64,000 nt of DNA from Rhizobium mongolense USDA 1844 (GCF_000419765.1 NZ_ATTQ01000004.1:357818-421817); one strand, 5' to 3'; positions 43,966-54,798 are shown, counted from the stretch's first letter. Numbers and translations: made by a program. The notes: generated by a model from the letters alone, not told the origin.

Positions 43966-45231
43966 ATGAGCGATCATCGGGTCGTCGTTGTCGGCGGCGG
44001 TTTCGGCGGGCTACAATTCGTCAACGGCCTCAAGGGTGCGGGGGCAAGGATCACACTGGTCGATCGTCGCAACCACCATCTCTTCCAGCCGCTGCTCTAT
44101 CAGGTCGCGACGACGATCCTATCGACATCGGAAATCGCCTGGCCGATCCGTCATCTCTACAGCGACAGGCCGGACGTTACGACGCTGCTCGGCGAAGTCA
44201 CCGGCGTCGACACCGCGGCAAAGCAGGTGACGCTACGCAGCGGATTGACGTTAGGTTATGATACGCTCGTTCTGGCCACCGGCGCAACGCATGCCTATTT
44301 CGGGCGCGACGAGTGGGCGGCCGTCGCACCAGGGCTGAAAACGCTGGAGGACGCGACGACGATCCGCCGGCGCGTGCTGCTCGCCTTCGAGCGTGCGGAG
44401 ACAGAAGCCGATCCGGTCACGCGTGATGCGCTTCTCACCTTCGCAATCGTCGGCGCAGGACCGACCGGAGTCGAACTTGCGGGCATCATCGCCGAGCTGG
44501 CGCGCAAGACGCTGCCGCGGGAATTCCGCAACATCGATACGCGCAAGGCGAAGGTCGTGCTGATCGAGGCGGGGCCGCGGGTGCTTTCAAGCTTCGCCGA
44601 GGAGCTTTCGGCCTATGCGCAGCAGGCGCTCGAAAAGCTCGGCGTCGAGGTTCATCTCGGCGAATTCGTAACGGACTGCACGGCCGCCGGCGTGAAAGTC
44701 GGCGAGAAGTTCATTCCCAGCAAGACGGTCGTCTGGGCAGCTGGCGTGCAGGCCTCGCCTGCGGCAAAATGGCTAGATATTCCAGCCGATCGGGCAGGGC
44801 GGGCAATTGTCGAAAGAGACCTGAGCGCACCCGGATTGCCGGATGTCTTCGTCATCGGCGATACGGCTTCCGTCGTTCAGGACAACGGCAAGCCGGTGCC
44901 AGGGATCGCGCCTGCCGCCAAGCAGCAGGGCGCTTACGTCGCAAAGGTCATCCGCGCGCGCCTGCAGGCAAAGCCGGCGCCAGGACCTTTCCGGTACTGG
45001 CATCAGGGAAGCCTTGCGACGATCGGTAAAAGCGCTGCCATCATCGATTTCGGCAAGATCAAGCTGAAGGGGTGGATCGCCTGGTGGATATGGGGCATTG
45101 CCCATATCTACTTCCTGATCGGGACGCGCTCGCGCTTTGCCGTTGCCTGGAGCTGGCTGTGGATCTATCTCAGCGGTCAGCACAGCGCGCGGCTGATCAC
45201 CCAGAAGGAAACCATGCGGGAAGAGAATTAA
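43966..45231 (+). CDS. ndh: Type II NADH dehydrogenase (NDH-2)
   Basis: A 421-residue flavoprotein that passes electrons from NADH to quinone without pumping protons. The FAD motif is RVVVVGGGFGGLQFVNGL. The NAD motif is FAIVGAGPTGVELAGIIAEL, with the conserved VIGDTASV near the end and the C-terminal YWHQGSLATIGKSAAIIDFG. The C-terminal amphipathic part (WIAWWIWGIAHIYFLIGTRS) anchors it to the inner membrane. It is followed by a strong bidirectional terminator. Confidence 0.92.
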   Translation: MSDHRVVVVGGGFGGLQFVNGLKGAGARITLVDRRNHHLFQPLLYQVATTILSTSEIAWPIRHLYSDRPDVTTLLGEVTGVDTAAKQVTLRSGLTLGYDTLVLATGATHAYFGRDEWAAVAPGLKTLEDATTIRRRVLLAFERAETEADPVTRDALLTFAIVGAGPTGVELAGIIAELARKTLPREFRNIDTRKAKVVLIEAGPRVLSSFAEELSAYAQQALEKLGVEVHLGEFVTDCTAAGVKVGEKFIPSKTVVWAAGVQASPAAKWLDIPADRAGRAIVERDLSAPGLPDVFVIGDTASVVQDNGKPVPGIAPAAKQQGAYVAKVIRARLQAKPAPGPFRYWHQGSLATIGKSAAIIDFGKIKLKGWIAWWIWGIAHIYFLIGTRSRFAVAWSWLWIYLSGQHSARLITQKETMREEN

Positions 45232-45232
45232 G

Positions 45233-45262
45233 GCAAAGGCGGCTCGGGTGAGCCGCCTTTGC
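45233..45262. terminator. Bidirectional terminator between ndh and the alcohol dehydrogenase
   Basis: A perfect 12-bp stem, GCAAAGGCGGCT / AGCCGCCTTTGC, with a 6-nt loop. It lies between the stop codons of two converging genes (45231 and 45267), which fits a shared terminator. Confidence 0.8.
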
Positions 45263-45266
45263 GTTG

Positions 45267-46313
45267 TCAGGCCGCTAGCGAGGCGATGTCGATGACGAAG
45301 CGGTAGCGCACGTCGCTCTTGATGACGCGCTCGTAGGCTTCGTTGATGTCCTGGATGGCGATCTTCTCGATTTCGGAGACGATGTTGTGCGCGCCGCAGA
45401 AATCGAGCATTTCCTGCGTTTCCTTGATCGAGCCGATCATTGAACCCGAAAGGCTCTTGCGGCCGGCGATGACGGAGAAGGCGTGGACAGGAACGGCATG
45501 TTCCGGAACGCCGACAAGCACCATGGAACCGTCGAACTTCAGGAGGTTGAGGTAGGCGTTCCAGTCGATCGCCGTGCCGACCGTGTTGATGATCAGGTCG
45601 AAGGTGCCGGCGAGCTTCTTGAAGGTCTCCGGATCGTTGGTAGCGTAATAGTCCTTGGCGCCGAGCTTCAGGCCGTCTTCCTTCTTCGACAGCGTCTGGC
45701 TGAGCACGGTGATGTCCGCGCCCATGGCGGCGCCGAGCTTGACGCCCATATGGCCGAGACCGCCCATGCCGACGATTGCGACCTTCTTGCCGGGGCCGGC
45801 CTTCCAGTGACGAAGCGGCGAATAGAGCGTGATGCCGGCGCAAAGCAGCGGCGCGCCGGCATCGAGCGGGATGTTGTCCGGGAAGGAGAGGACATAGCCT
45901 TCCTTGACGACGATCGAGTCGGAATAGCCACCATGGGTCGGCGTTTCGCCGTCTGCTTCGACGTCGTTGTAGGTCTGGGTGAGACCCGGCAAGTAATGCT
46001 CGTAATCGAGATCGCGTGTGGCACAGCCGATACAGGAATTGACGAAGCAGCCGACGCCGACGCGGTCTCCGACCTTGAACTTCGTGACCTTCGAGCCGAC
46101 AGCGGAAACCACACCGGCGACTTCGTGGCCCGGCACCATCGGGTAACGCGAATTGCCCCATTCGTTGCGGGCCTGGTGGATATCGGAATGGCAGACGCCG
46201 CAATACTGGACGGAAATGACGACATCATCGTCATTCGGTTCACGGCGTTCGAAGGTGAAGGGCGCCAGCGGTTTTGACGCGTCAGTGGCGGCATAGCCTT
46301 TTGCAATAGCCAT
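45267..46313 (-). CDS. Zinc-type alcohol dehydrogenase (YahK-like)
   Basis: A 348-residue MDR enzyme. Catalytic zinc ligands are in [19 protein letters not shown] (Cys) and PGHEVAGVV (His-Glu). The NAD(P) motif is [20 protein letters not shown]. The structural zinc lobe is incomplete: it reads [17 protein letters not shown], where the YahK-type pattern has four Cys, so two are missing. It is probably an aldehyde or allylic alcohol reductase. The start at 46313 gives the usual N-terminus. An AraC-type regulator gene about 1.2 kb away and direct repeats upstream suggest activation. Confidence 0.88.
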   Translation of the reverse strand: MAIAKGYAATDASKPLAPFTFERREPNDDDVVISVQYCGVCHSDIHQARNEWGNSRYPMVPGHEVAGVVSAVGSKVTKFKVGDRVGVGCFVNSCIGCATRDLDYEHYLPGLTQTYNDVEADGETPTHGGYSDSIVVKEGYVLSFPDNIPLDAGAPLLCAGITLYSPLRHWKAGPGKKVAIVGMGGLGHMGVKLGAAMGADITVLSQTLSKKEDGLKLGAKDYYATNDPETFKKLAGTFDLIINTVGTAIDWNAYLNLLKFDGSMVLVGVPEHAVPVHAFSVIAGRKSLSGSMIGSIKETQEMLDFCGAHNIVSEIEKIAIQDINEAYERVIKSDVRYRFVIDIASLAA

Positions 46314-46383
46314 CTGAATCTTCCTTTGATTTGAGGAATTGGACGGCCGGACAATGCATCGAAACTGCAAAGAGGCGTTAGAG

Positions 46384-46413
46384 CGATCCTGCGAGCTTTT
46401 TGCACGATCCTGC
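46384..46413. promoter_or_regulatory. Two direct repeats CGATCCTGC, 21 bp apart
   Basis: Copies lie at 46384-46392 and 46405-46413, about 70-100 bp upstream of the alcohol dehydrogenase start. A 21-bp spacing (two helical turns) of direct repeats is typical of AraC-family sites. The AraC-type gene at 47481 is the natural candidate. Confidence 0.5.
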
Positions 46414-46796
46414 AAATCCGCTATCCGCTAGCAAAATGCTATTGCCGGCAGTTGCAGGTTTCGGCGGTGTCATTCAGGTGTGATGATGATTGGCGGACAT
46501 TCACATGTGAAAATCGTTGCCGCGCAGATTGTCGGGATATGCCTCCAACTAACCCGGCGGGACCGAAGCGTTTCCGCGACCGATTGGAGTTGGTTGCTTT
46601 TGCCCTCAACCGTTTCTTGAACCGGCCTGAGCAGAGCAATCTTTCCACTGTTGCCTTATCCAATGGCCGGCCGATCAGGTGCCTTATCGCGATGCAATCG
46701 TTGCACGCCGCATGCACTCATCACAAATAAAAATGCGGCCGTATCAAACGACGAGCGTCTCCACTTCGAAGGCTGCCTTCGCAGTTAGGGTTCACT
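46414..46796. other. Intergenic stretch with no clear gene
   Basis: A short plus-strand frame starting at 46539 encodes MPPTNPAGPKRFRDRLELVA and continues to 46730 (63 residues). It has no good ribosome site and no recognisable domain. No RNA gene or repeat was seen apart from those listed. Confidence 0.4.
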
Positions 46797-46825
46797 TGAC
46801 CTGTCAGAATAATCCGGACAGGTCA
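46797..46825. repeat. 9-bp inverted repeat TGACCTGTC / GACAGGTCA
   Basis: Perfect arms at 46797-46805 and 46817-46825 with an 11-nt spacer lie just past the restored stop codon of the VOC gene. There is no T-run, so a protein-binding site is as likely as a terminator. Confidence 0.4.
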
Positions 46826-46842
46826 GAGTCAAATGTTCCTCT

Positions 46843-47216
46843 TCAGCTCTGTGGTTCGCCAATTTCTATCGCGTGCCCATCCGGATCGTAAAACGGAAGA
46901 CCCGCTGTCCCCACGCTTGTTCTTCTACGGAATGGATCAACTCCACATGCGGCGCGATCTTTTCAAAGGCGTCATCGACATCGCCATGTTCGAAATACAA
47001 AAGCCAGTTTCTTCGCCCGTAGGATTCGGCTCCGTCACGCGTCTGGCGCCAGACCGTTTGTTCAAGCGATCGTCCCTCATGAATCGCGAAGCCGGACTCG
47101 AAAAGGACAAAATTTCCGGCGTCCTCTATAATTTTCAGACCGAGCAGCTTGTTATAGAATTCCTTCGAGCGATTTATGTCGCGAACGAAAGGAATAGGAT
47201 TGATAAAACGCAGCAT
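46843..47216 (-). pseudogene. VOC (glyoxalase-fold) family gene with a 3' frameshift
   Basis: From the ATG at 47216, with GAGAGG before it, the frame encodes RFINPIPFVRDINRSKEFYN, KLLGLKIIEDAGNFVLFESG and WLLYFEHGDVDDAF, a normal VOC protein. It then ends early as FRFTIRMGTR. One base added at the TTTT run near 46890 restores FYDPDGHAIEIGEP to a TGA at 46843; that segment holds the usual last metal-binding Glu. The indel could be real or a sequencing error. The uninterrupted frame stops at 46866. Confidence 0.8.
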
Positions 47217-47480
47217 TTTCCTCTCGAAAGGCTCAAATTCATTGCCACAGGATACTGACCAAAGCGCGAGTTCGGCATGAGGCTTTTGCAACTTGGCACA
47301 ATAGGACGTTTCGCGAATGCCGCAACTGCTGATCCTAACGCCGAACTGCCCCAGCGGTCCATTCCTGCAATGGCGTGCTACTCCTTTGCTTCCTGAGACC
47401 TGATAATGCGGCTTCGGGTTTGTAGGATGCAGCCGCGAAGCTTATAAAGTGGATCTGTACCATCTCAGAACGAGTTATCC

Positions 47481-48389
47481 ATGACATTGCCCTTCAACCC
47501 TTATCAGGAAATCGCGTCTATCGCGGCGCGCCATACGTCCGGGGAGGGCGAGTTCGCGACGGCCATCGGCAACCTGTTCCTGAGTCGCCGTTCAAAGCCG
47601 GCGGGACCCTTTCACTCGGCCTACCGCCCTTGCGTCGCCATGGTGCTGCAGGGCGCAAAGAGCGTCAGGCTCGGCACGGAAACGCTGAACTACGGCACCG
47701 GAGACTATCTTCTGACGTCACTTGACCTTCCGGTCGCGTGGCGCGTGACGGAGGCAAGCCCGGAGGCGCCCCATCTATGCTTTGCAATGGCGATCGATGC
47801 CGAAAGGGTTGCTGCGCTCCTGCGCCGTGTCGATATCCCGCGTCCGGCGGCGCATACCGACGGGTTGCGGGGCATGGCGGTCAACGCTGCGCCGCCCGAA
47901 CTTCTGGAGGCGGCCGTGCGGCTGGTGCGCCTGCTTGACCGTCCAAATGATATCGCTGCCATGGCACCGCTGATCGAGCAGGAAATCCTCTATCGCGTGC
48001 TGACCGGGCCTGTCGGCCCGCACCTCTTGAACATTGCGCTCGCAGAAAGCCAGAGCAACAGGATTGCCCGCGCCGTGGCATGGCTCAGGGAAAATTATGC
48101 GAGACCTTTAAGGATTGAAGCGCTTGCCGAGCTTGTAGGCATGAGCGTCTCTTCGTTCCATCATCATTTCAAATCCGTCACCGCGCTGACGCCGGTGCAG
48201 TTCCAGAAACAGCTCCGCCTGCACGAGGCGCGTCGCCTGATGCTGATCGAGCGGCTGGATGCCGGAATGGCCGGGCATCGCGTCGGATATCAAAGCCCAT
48301 CGCAGTTCAGTCGGGAATACAGCCGTCTCTACGGCATCTCGCCTGCGCGCGACGTCGACGCAGAGCGATTGGCGACCGCTGCCGAATAA
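47481..48389 (+). CDS. AraC family regulator with AraC_N domain (YqhC-like)
   Basis: A 302-residue protein. The N-terminal part is the AraC_N type (FHSAYRPCVAMVLQGAKSVR and GTGDYLLTSLDLPVAWRV). The C-terminal DNA-binding part has MSVSSFHHHFKSVTALTPVQ, FQKQLRLHEARRLML and GYQSPSQFSREYSRLYGISP. Regulators of this type often switch on neighbouring alcohol/aldehyde dehydrogenases. The zinc ADH gene is the nearest such target, and direct repeats lie before it. Confidence 0.9.
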   Translation: MTLPFNPYQEIASIAARHTSGEGEFATAIGNLFLSRRSKPAGPFHSAYRPCVAMVLQGAKSVRLGTETLNYGTGDYLLTSLDLPVAWRVTEASPEAPHLCFAMAIDAERVAALLRRVDIPRPAAHTDGLRGMAVNAAPPELLEAAVRLVRLLDRPNDIAAMAPLIEQEILYRVLTGPVGPHLLNIALAESQSNRIARAVAWLRENYARPLRIEALAELVGMSVSSFHHHFKSVTALTPVQFQKQLRLHEARRLMLIERLDAGMAGHRVGYQSPSQFSREYSRLYGISPARDVDAERLATAAE

Positions 48390-48433
48390 AGCGGCCGGCT
48401 GCAGAAAATTTTTGCTTCGCCTCTCGTCCCCTC

Positions 48434-48489
48434 TTGACGGGTGAGGGCGTCTGCGCAATAAGCATCCACGAACCGTACCGTACGGTACG
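48434..48489 (+). promoter_or_regulatory. Promoter and operator of the TetR gene ahead of ilvC
   Basis: TTGACG (48434-48439) and AATAAG (48457-48462) are 17 bp apart. Just beyond the predicted start lies the perfect 16-bp palindrome CGTACCGTACGGTACG (48474-48489), positioned to block transcription. This is a strong candidate operator for the TetR protein encoded next. Confidence 0.65.
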
Positions 48490-48508
48490 TATTTTGGGAG
48501 CGCATATC

Positions 48509-50229
<1,721 letters not shown>

Positions 50230-50256
50230 GCGCGTCCTGACTGCTGGAATTGGAAT

Positions 50257-50284
50257 GGCCGGGGCGGAAGCTCCGGCCCTTTCA
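50257..50284 (+). terminator. Intrinsic terminator after ilvC
   Basis: GGCCGGGGC and GCTCCGGCC (50257-50265 and 50270-50278) form a 9-bp stem with one G-U pair and a 4-nt loop, followed by a short CTTTC run. It stands 28 bp past the ilvC stop codon. Confidence 0.7.
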
Positions 50285-50839
50285 TTATTGTGCTCGCAGG
50301 TGAAGCCAGCGCGTCGGCTTTTCGTCGTAGCCGCTGCCATCGGCTTCATCGATGGTGATGTTCCGCCAGCCGCCGGCCATCAACAATTCGGACAGATTGG
50401 CCGCCGAAATGTAGTTATAATACCGGCCGAAGCCGTCGTGTCCCTCTGCCGTTCCCGCCTTGAAGCTTGCATGGAGCGCGCCACCATCCTTCAGCGCCCG
50501 GCGGATACGGGCTAGCACAGCGGGCAAGTCTTTTCGCGGCACATGCAGCAGGCTGGCCTCGGCCCAGACGCCGTCGAATTCGTTTTTGGCTTCCAACTCC
50601 TCGAAGCGCATCACTTTCACGGGCTTGCCGATCAGTTTTTCAGCTTGCTTGGCCGTCGCCATCACGTCGAAGCCTTTGGAGAGCATATAGGCACTATCGT
50701 GTCCACCGCCGCAACCGAGTTCGAGGATGCGGGCGCCGGAAGGTAGGGCGGAGAGAAACGCGTCGAGTCGCGCCGTCGGCAGCTTGCGGTTCCGCGAGGC
50801 ATAGACGTCGGCGTTTTCGTCATAGAATGAGCGCGTCAT
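50285..50839 (-). CDS. Class I SAM-dependent methyltransferase
   Basis: A 184-residue protein. Motif I is ARILELGCGGGHDSAYMLSK. The post-I region FDVMATAKQAEKLIGKPVKV is followed by FDGVWAEASLLHVPRKDLPA and LKDGGALHASFKAGTAEG. It resembles small tellurite-resistance/UbiE-type methyltransferases. The acceptor is unknown. Its ATG overlaps the TGA of the upstream toxin remnant, but that is likely coincidence. Confidence 0.85.
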   Translation of the reverse strand: MTRSFYDENADVYASRNRKLPTARLDAFLSALPSGARILELGCGGGHDSAYMLSKGFDVMATAKQAEKLIGKPVKVMRFEELEAKNEFDGVWAEASLLHVPRKDLPAVLARIRRALKDGGALHASFKAGTAEGHDGFGRYYNYISAANLSELLMAGGWRNITIDEADGSGYDEKPTRWLHLRAQ

Positions 50840-51139
50840 CAAGCTTTCTCGAAATAAACGGTACGCTCCAAATCTTTGAAGTGAGCGTCCAGCGTTAAAA
50901 TATCGGCATCGTGAAGTTTTGCCGTCGCATAGATGATGGCATCGGCATCAAAGCGGTCGTTTCTGTCGCGGTAATTCTCTGGATGCCTTCGGGAGGGCCG
51001 CGGAGATCGTTCAATTCCGGCACGGGCATCAGCAATGCGCCCTTTCCTTTCGGGATAAAGACGAATTCCTGTCCGACCGACCTATGTTGTTGGTCGCGGA
51101 CTTCCTTGGGAATGGAATCTGAAATTTCGCAATATCCAT
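50839..51139 (-). pseudogene. Remnant of a vapB-vapC toxin-antitoxin pair
   Basis: On the minus strand an AbrB-type antitoxin is readable in pieces: MDIAKFQI, then (shifted) IPKEVRD and GQEFVFIPKGKGALLMPVPE, then (shifted) ENYRDRNDRF, the usual VapB tail. This runs directly, without a stop, into DADAIIYATAKLHDADILTL and DAHFKDLERTVYFEKA, the C-terminus of a PIN-domain VapC toxin. About the first 100 toxin residues are missing. Two indels and one deletion explain it. No functional toxin remains. Confidence 0.75.
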
Positions 51140-51234
51140 GAGGCAAAGAACATAGCATCGATTGGTCAAGAGCCGCTCGATTTCCTTTGTCTCGCTATTC
51201 CTGTGCTTGCAGCTTTCGAATACAAGACCTGAAA

Positions 51235-51251
51235 CTTGTCACCATGACAAG
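51235..51251. promoter_or_regulatory. Candidate operator CTTGTCACCATGACAAG upstream of the aminotransferase
   Basis: Perfect 7-bp arms CTTGTCA/TGACAAG surround CCA, about 75 bp before the start codon. The inner 14 bases are identical to the site upstream of the LysE exporter at 26167-26180. Confidence 0.5.
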
Positions 51252-51327
51252 AAAATAGGTCAGTATTGTTGACATAAATGTCGCTGCGTGGTCTGGTTGC
51301 GGCTATAGAAAATATGAGGAAATGCCC

Positions 51328-52548
51328 ATGTTGAATTGGGAGAATATGTTTGCGACGCGATCGTCGCGCATGCGGGCATCGGAAATCCGCGAGCTGCTGA
51401 AGCTTCTCGATCAGCCGGACATCATTTCGTTTGCCGGGGGCATTCCGGATCCGGCGCTGTTTCCCGACAAGGAGTTCCAGGCGGCCTATGCCGATATTTT
51501 CAATAGTGCGGCAGTCAGTTCGGCGTTGCAGTATTCGGTGAGCGAAGGTTACAAGCCGCTGCGCGAATGGCTGGTGAAGCAGATGGCGGCGCTCGATATC
51601 CCCTGCGAGCTCGACAACGTCTTCATCGTTTCGGGTTCGCAGCAGGGCCTCGATTATCTTGGCAAGCTCTTCCTGTCGCCTAAGGATACGGCGCTCGTCA
51701 CCTGGCCGACCTATCTCGGCGCGTTGCAGGCCTTCAATGCATACGAGCCGTCTTACGATCAGTTGACGCCGAATGGCAACCGCACGCCGGATTCCTACCG
51801 CGCCACCGCCGCCCAGACCGGCGGCAAGGTGAAGTTCGCCTATCTCTCGGCAGACTTCTCGAACCCGACCGGCGAGACCGTCGATCGCGCGGGCCGTGAA
51901 AAGGTACTCGAACTTGCGGAAGAACTCGATATCGCCGTTATCGAAGATGCCGCCTATCAGTCGCTGCGTTATGACGGCGAGCCGATCCCGCCGATCCTCG
52001 CGCTGGAGATCGCCAAGAAGGGGCATATCGACAACACACGCACGATCTATTGCGGCAGCTTCTCGAAGACGCTGGCGCCCGGTCTTCGCGTCGGTTTCGT
52101 CGTCGCCAACGCGCCGGTTATCCGCAAGCTGGTGCTGATGAAGCAGGCTGCTGACCTGCATTCCTCGACGATCAACCAAATGGCGATCACCCAGGTCGCC
52201 GAGCGCGGCTTCGATGCGCAGGTCGCAAAGATCAAGGCGGCCTACAGCCACCGCCGCGACGCGATGCTGACCGCACTTGCCAAGCATATGCCAGCCGGTA
52301 TCACCTGGACGAAGCCGGAAGGCGGCATGTTCATCTGGATCACGCTGCCGAAGGGCATGGACGGTGCGGCGCTGCTTGCCAAATCGATCGAGACCGCCAA
52401 AGTCGCCTTTGTTCCCGGCAGGGCCTTCTTTGCCGACGGCTCGGGCGAAAACACGATCCGGGTCAGTTTTTCCTGCGCCAACGACGTCATGATCGAGGAA
52501 GGCATCGGCCGCCTCGGCAAGCTGATCGCAAAGGAAATCGGCGGCTGA
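51328..52548 (+). CDS. PLP-dependent aminotransferase, class I/II (2-aminoadipate aminotransferase-like)
   Basis: A 406-residue fold-type I enzyme. It has IISFAGGIPDPALFPDKEF, LQYSVSEGYKPLREWL, SGSQQGLDYLGKLF and SNPTGETVDRAGRE. The PLP-binding Lys is in CGSFSKTLAPGLRVGFVV. It belongs to the LysN/Aro8-like group acting on aromatic, branched or 2-aminoadipate substrates. ATG 51328 is preferred because GAGGAA is correctly spaced for it. A conserved palindrome lies upstream. Confidence 0.88.
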   Translation: MLNWENMFATRSSRMRASEIRELLKLLDQPDIISFAGGIPDPALFPDKEFQAAYADIFNSAAVSSALQYSVSEGYKPLREWLVKQMAALDIPCELDNVFIVSGSQQGLDYLGKLFLSPKDTALVTWPTYLGALQAFNAYEPSYDQLTPNGNRTPDSYRATAAQTGGKVKFAYLSADFSNPTGETVDRAGREKVLELAEELDIAVIEDAAYQSLRYDGEPIPPILALEIAKKGHIDNTRTIYCGSFSKTLAPGLRVGFVVANAPVIRKLVLMKQAADLHSSTINQMAITQVAERGFDAQVAKIKAAYSHRRDAMLTALAKHMPAGITWTKPEGGMFIWITLPKGMDGAALLAKSIETAKVAFVPGRAFFADGSGENTIRVSFSCANDVMIEEGIGRLGKLIAKEIGG

Positions 52549-52570
52549 GCGCTGCCGATCCCTTAGAACC

Positions 52571-53629
52571 CTATTTCTTGAGGTGCGGGGCGAACAATTC
52601 CATGTCCGCCTCACTCAGACGGTCGCTCGCCGTATTGAGCTGGTGCCAATAAGGATAGATCACCGGCGGCAGGCTGACGTCGTCGAGGCGCCTACGCTCC
52701 TCCTCCGTCAGCTTCAGTTCGGTAGCGGCGAGGTTGTCCTTGAACTGCGCTTCGGTGCGCCCGCCGATGATGACGGAGGTCACGGCCTTGCGGCCGATCA
52801 GCCAGGCAAGCGCAACCTGCGCGGCCGATACGCAGCGGTTCTCGGCGATCGCAACCAGCGTCTCGACGATATTCCAGAGGCGGTTTTCGTCGCGGATCGG
52901 TGGTTCTGTCCATCCGGCGAACTGACGGGTGCCTTCCGGAGCGGCCTGATTGCGGCGATGCTTGCCGGAGAGGAGACCACCCGCCAGAGGGCTCCAGACG
53001 AGAACCCCGAGCCCCTGATCGATGCTGACCGGCAGCAGCTCGTATTCGGCGTCGCGGGCTTCGAGCGTATAGTGGATCTGCTGGCTTACGAAGCGCTGGC
53101 GCTTGTCCCTTTCGCTAATGCCGAGCGCCTTCATGATGTGCCAGCCTGAAAAGTTCGAGCAGCCGACATAGCGCACCTTGCCCTGGCGCACGAGCGTATC
53201 GAGGGCCTCCATCGTTTCTTCGAGCGGCGTCTGGCCGTCCCATTCGTGAAGCTGGTAGAGATCGATGACATCGGTCTTCATGCGCTTGAGGCTTGCCTCG
53301 CAGGCCGCGATCAGGTGCTGACGCGAGGAGCCCGCATCGTTCGGGCCATCGCCCATCGGGAAGCGCGCCTTGGTCGCGATCAGCACGCCGTTCTTGCGCT
53401 TGCCGCCGAGGACTTCGCCAAGAATTTCCTCCGAGACGCCGGCCGAATACACATCGGCGGTGTCGATCAGGTTGACGCCCGCATCGAGGCACAGATCGAC
53501 AAGGCGGCGGGCTTCGGAAACGCCGAGATCGCCGACCATCTTCGCCCAGCCCATGCCGCCGAAGGTCATCGTGCCCATGGTCACGGTCGAAATCTTGAGG
53601 CCCGAGCGGCCAAGCAGACGATATTCCAT
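52571..53629 (-). CDS. Aldo/keto reductase
   Basis: A 352-residue AKR. It shows MEYRLLGRSGLKISTVTMGT, LIDTADVYSAGVSEEIL (catalytic Asp and Tyr), Lys in VLIATKARFPMG, His in LYQLHEWDGQ and the cofactor end VTSVIIGGRTEAQFKDNL. It resembles the enzyme at 3366 and general voltage-gated-K-channel-beta-like reductases. It converges on the aminotransferase gene. The substrate is unknown. Confidence 0.9.
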   Translation of the reverse strand: MEYRLLGRSGLKISTVTMGTMTFGGMGWAKMVGDLGVSEARRLVDLCLDAGVNLIDTADVYSAGVSEEILGEVLGGKRKNGVLIATKARFPMGDGPNDAGSSRQHLIAACEASLKRMKTDVIDLYQLHEWDGQTPLEETMEALDTLVRQGKVRYVGCSNFSGWHIMKALGISERDKRQRFVSQQIHYTLEARDAEYELLPVSIDQGLGVLVWSPLAGGLLSGKHRRNQAAPEGTRQFAGWTEPPIRDENRLWNIVETLVAIAENRCVSAAQVALAWLIGRKAVTSVIIGGRTEAQFKDNLAATELKLTEEERRRLDDVSLPPVIYPYWHQLNTASDRLSEADMELFAPHLKK

Positions 53630-53803
53630 TGCTCATCTCCCAAATTCAAAATCAAAAAAAGAAACGCGGGTTAGAAAATAGCGGGGTACGGTCACGGTCA
53701 AGTGCGGCTCGCGCCGGTATTCGCGGAGGCCCATAGCCGACTGTCACAATCATGTTATTCGGCCTCTCTATGGAACCGTCATGTTCATCATGAGGGAAAT
53801 GCC

Positions 53804-54781
53804 ATGAAGAAGTTCTCCATCTTTGCCGCATTGCTGGCTACCGGTCTCGTTTCCGTTCCGGCTGAGGCTGCCAATCTCGTGCTTTATACCAGCCAACCGA
53901 ACGAGGACGCCCAGGCGACGGTCGATGGCTTCATGGCCGCAAATCCGGACGTCAAGGTCGACTGGGTGCGCGACGGCACGCCGAAGATCATGGCGAAGTT
54001 GCAGGCCGAGATCGAAGCCGGCAACCCGGTTGCCGACGTGCTGCTGATCGCCGATACGGTGACGCTGGAGCGCCTCAAGGAAGCCGGCAAGCTGCTCGCC
54101 TACAAGTCGCCGGAAGCCGCAAACTACGACGCCGCTCTCTATGATGCTGACGGCTACTACTATTCAACGAAGCTGATCACCACCGGCATCATGTACAATA
54201 CCTCGGCCTCGATGAAGCCGGCGAGCTGGAAGGACCTGACGAAGCCTGAAGCCAAAGGCCTCGTTGCCATGCCGAGCCCGCTGACCTCGGGTGCCGCGCT
54301 CATCCACGCCCAGACGCTGGCTGCAGTCGAGGGCCTCGGCTGGGACTACTACAAGGCGCTTGCCGCAAACGGCGCCATAGCTGCCGGCGGCAACGGCGCT
54401 GTCATGAAGTCGGTCGCCTCGGGCGAAAAGGCCTATGGCATGGTCGTCGACTATATGCCGATCCGCGAGAAGGCAAAGGGTGCACCCGTCGAGTTCGTCT
54501 TCCCGAAAGAGGGTGTTTCGGCCGTGACCGAGCCTGTCGGCATTCTGGCAAGCACCAAGAACGCCGAAGCGGCGAAAAATTTCGTCGATTATGTGCTTTC
54601 CGAAAAAGGTCAGGAAGGCTTCCTGAAGCTCGGCTATATTCCGGCCCGCAACGGTATGAAGCTGCCGGAAGGCTTCCCGGCACGCGACAGCATCAAGTTG
54701 CTGCCGATCAAGGCTGGCGAAGCGCTGAAGAATACCGATCAGGATCTGAAGACCTTCTCGGGCATCTACGGTTCGAACTGA
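53804..54781 (+). CDS. ABC transporter substrate-binding protein (Fe3+/AfuA-like)
   Basis: A 325-residue periplasmic protein with a signal peptide (cleaved near AEAAN, residue 23). It shows LVLYTSQPNEDAQATVDGFM, ADVLLIADTVTLERLKEAGK, YYYSTKLITTGIMYNTSASM and a late AKNFVDYVLSEKGQEGF, typical of the iron(III)-binding family. Other substrates of this family, such as phosphonate or polyamine-like compounds, cannot be excluded. It is first in a three-gene importer operon. Confidence 0.88.
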   Translation: MKKFSIFAALLATGLVSVPAEAANLVLYTSQPNEDAQATVDGFMAANPDVKVDWVRDGTPKIMAKLQAEIEAGNPVADVLLIADTVTLERLKEAGKLLAYKSPEAANYDAALYDADGYYYSTKLITTGIMYNTSASMKPASWKDLTKPEAKGLVAMPSPLTSGAALIHAQTLAAVEGLGWDYYKALAANGAIAAGGNGAVMKSVASGEKAYGMVVDYMPIREKAKGAPVEFVFPKEGVSAVTEPVGILASTKNAEAAKNFVDYVLSEKGQEGFLKLGYIPARNGMKLPEGFPARDSIKLLPIKAGEALKNTDQDLKTFSGIYGSN

Positions 54782-54798
54782 TCACAACCGGATACCCG

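Noticed and set aside
46539..46730. 63-codon plus-strand frame MPPTNPAGPKRFRDRLELVA...
   Set aside because: It has no convincing ribosome site, no recognised family and no operon context; chance is as likely as a gene.
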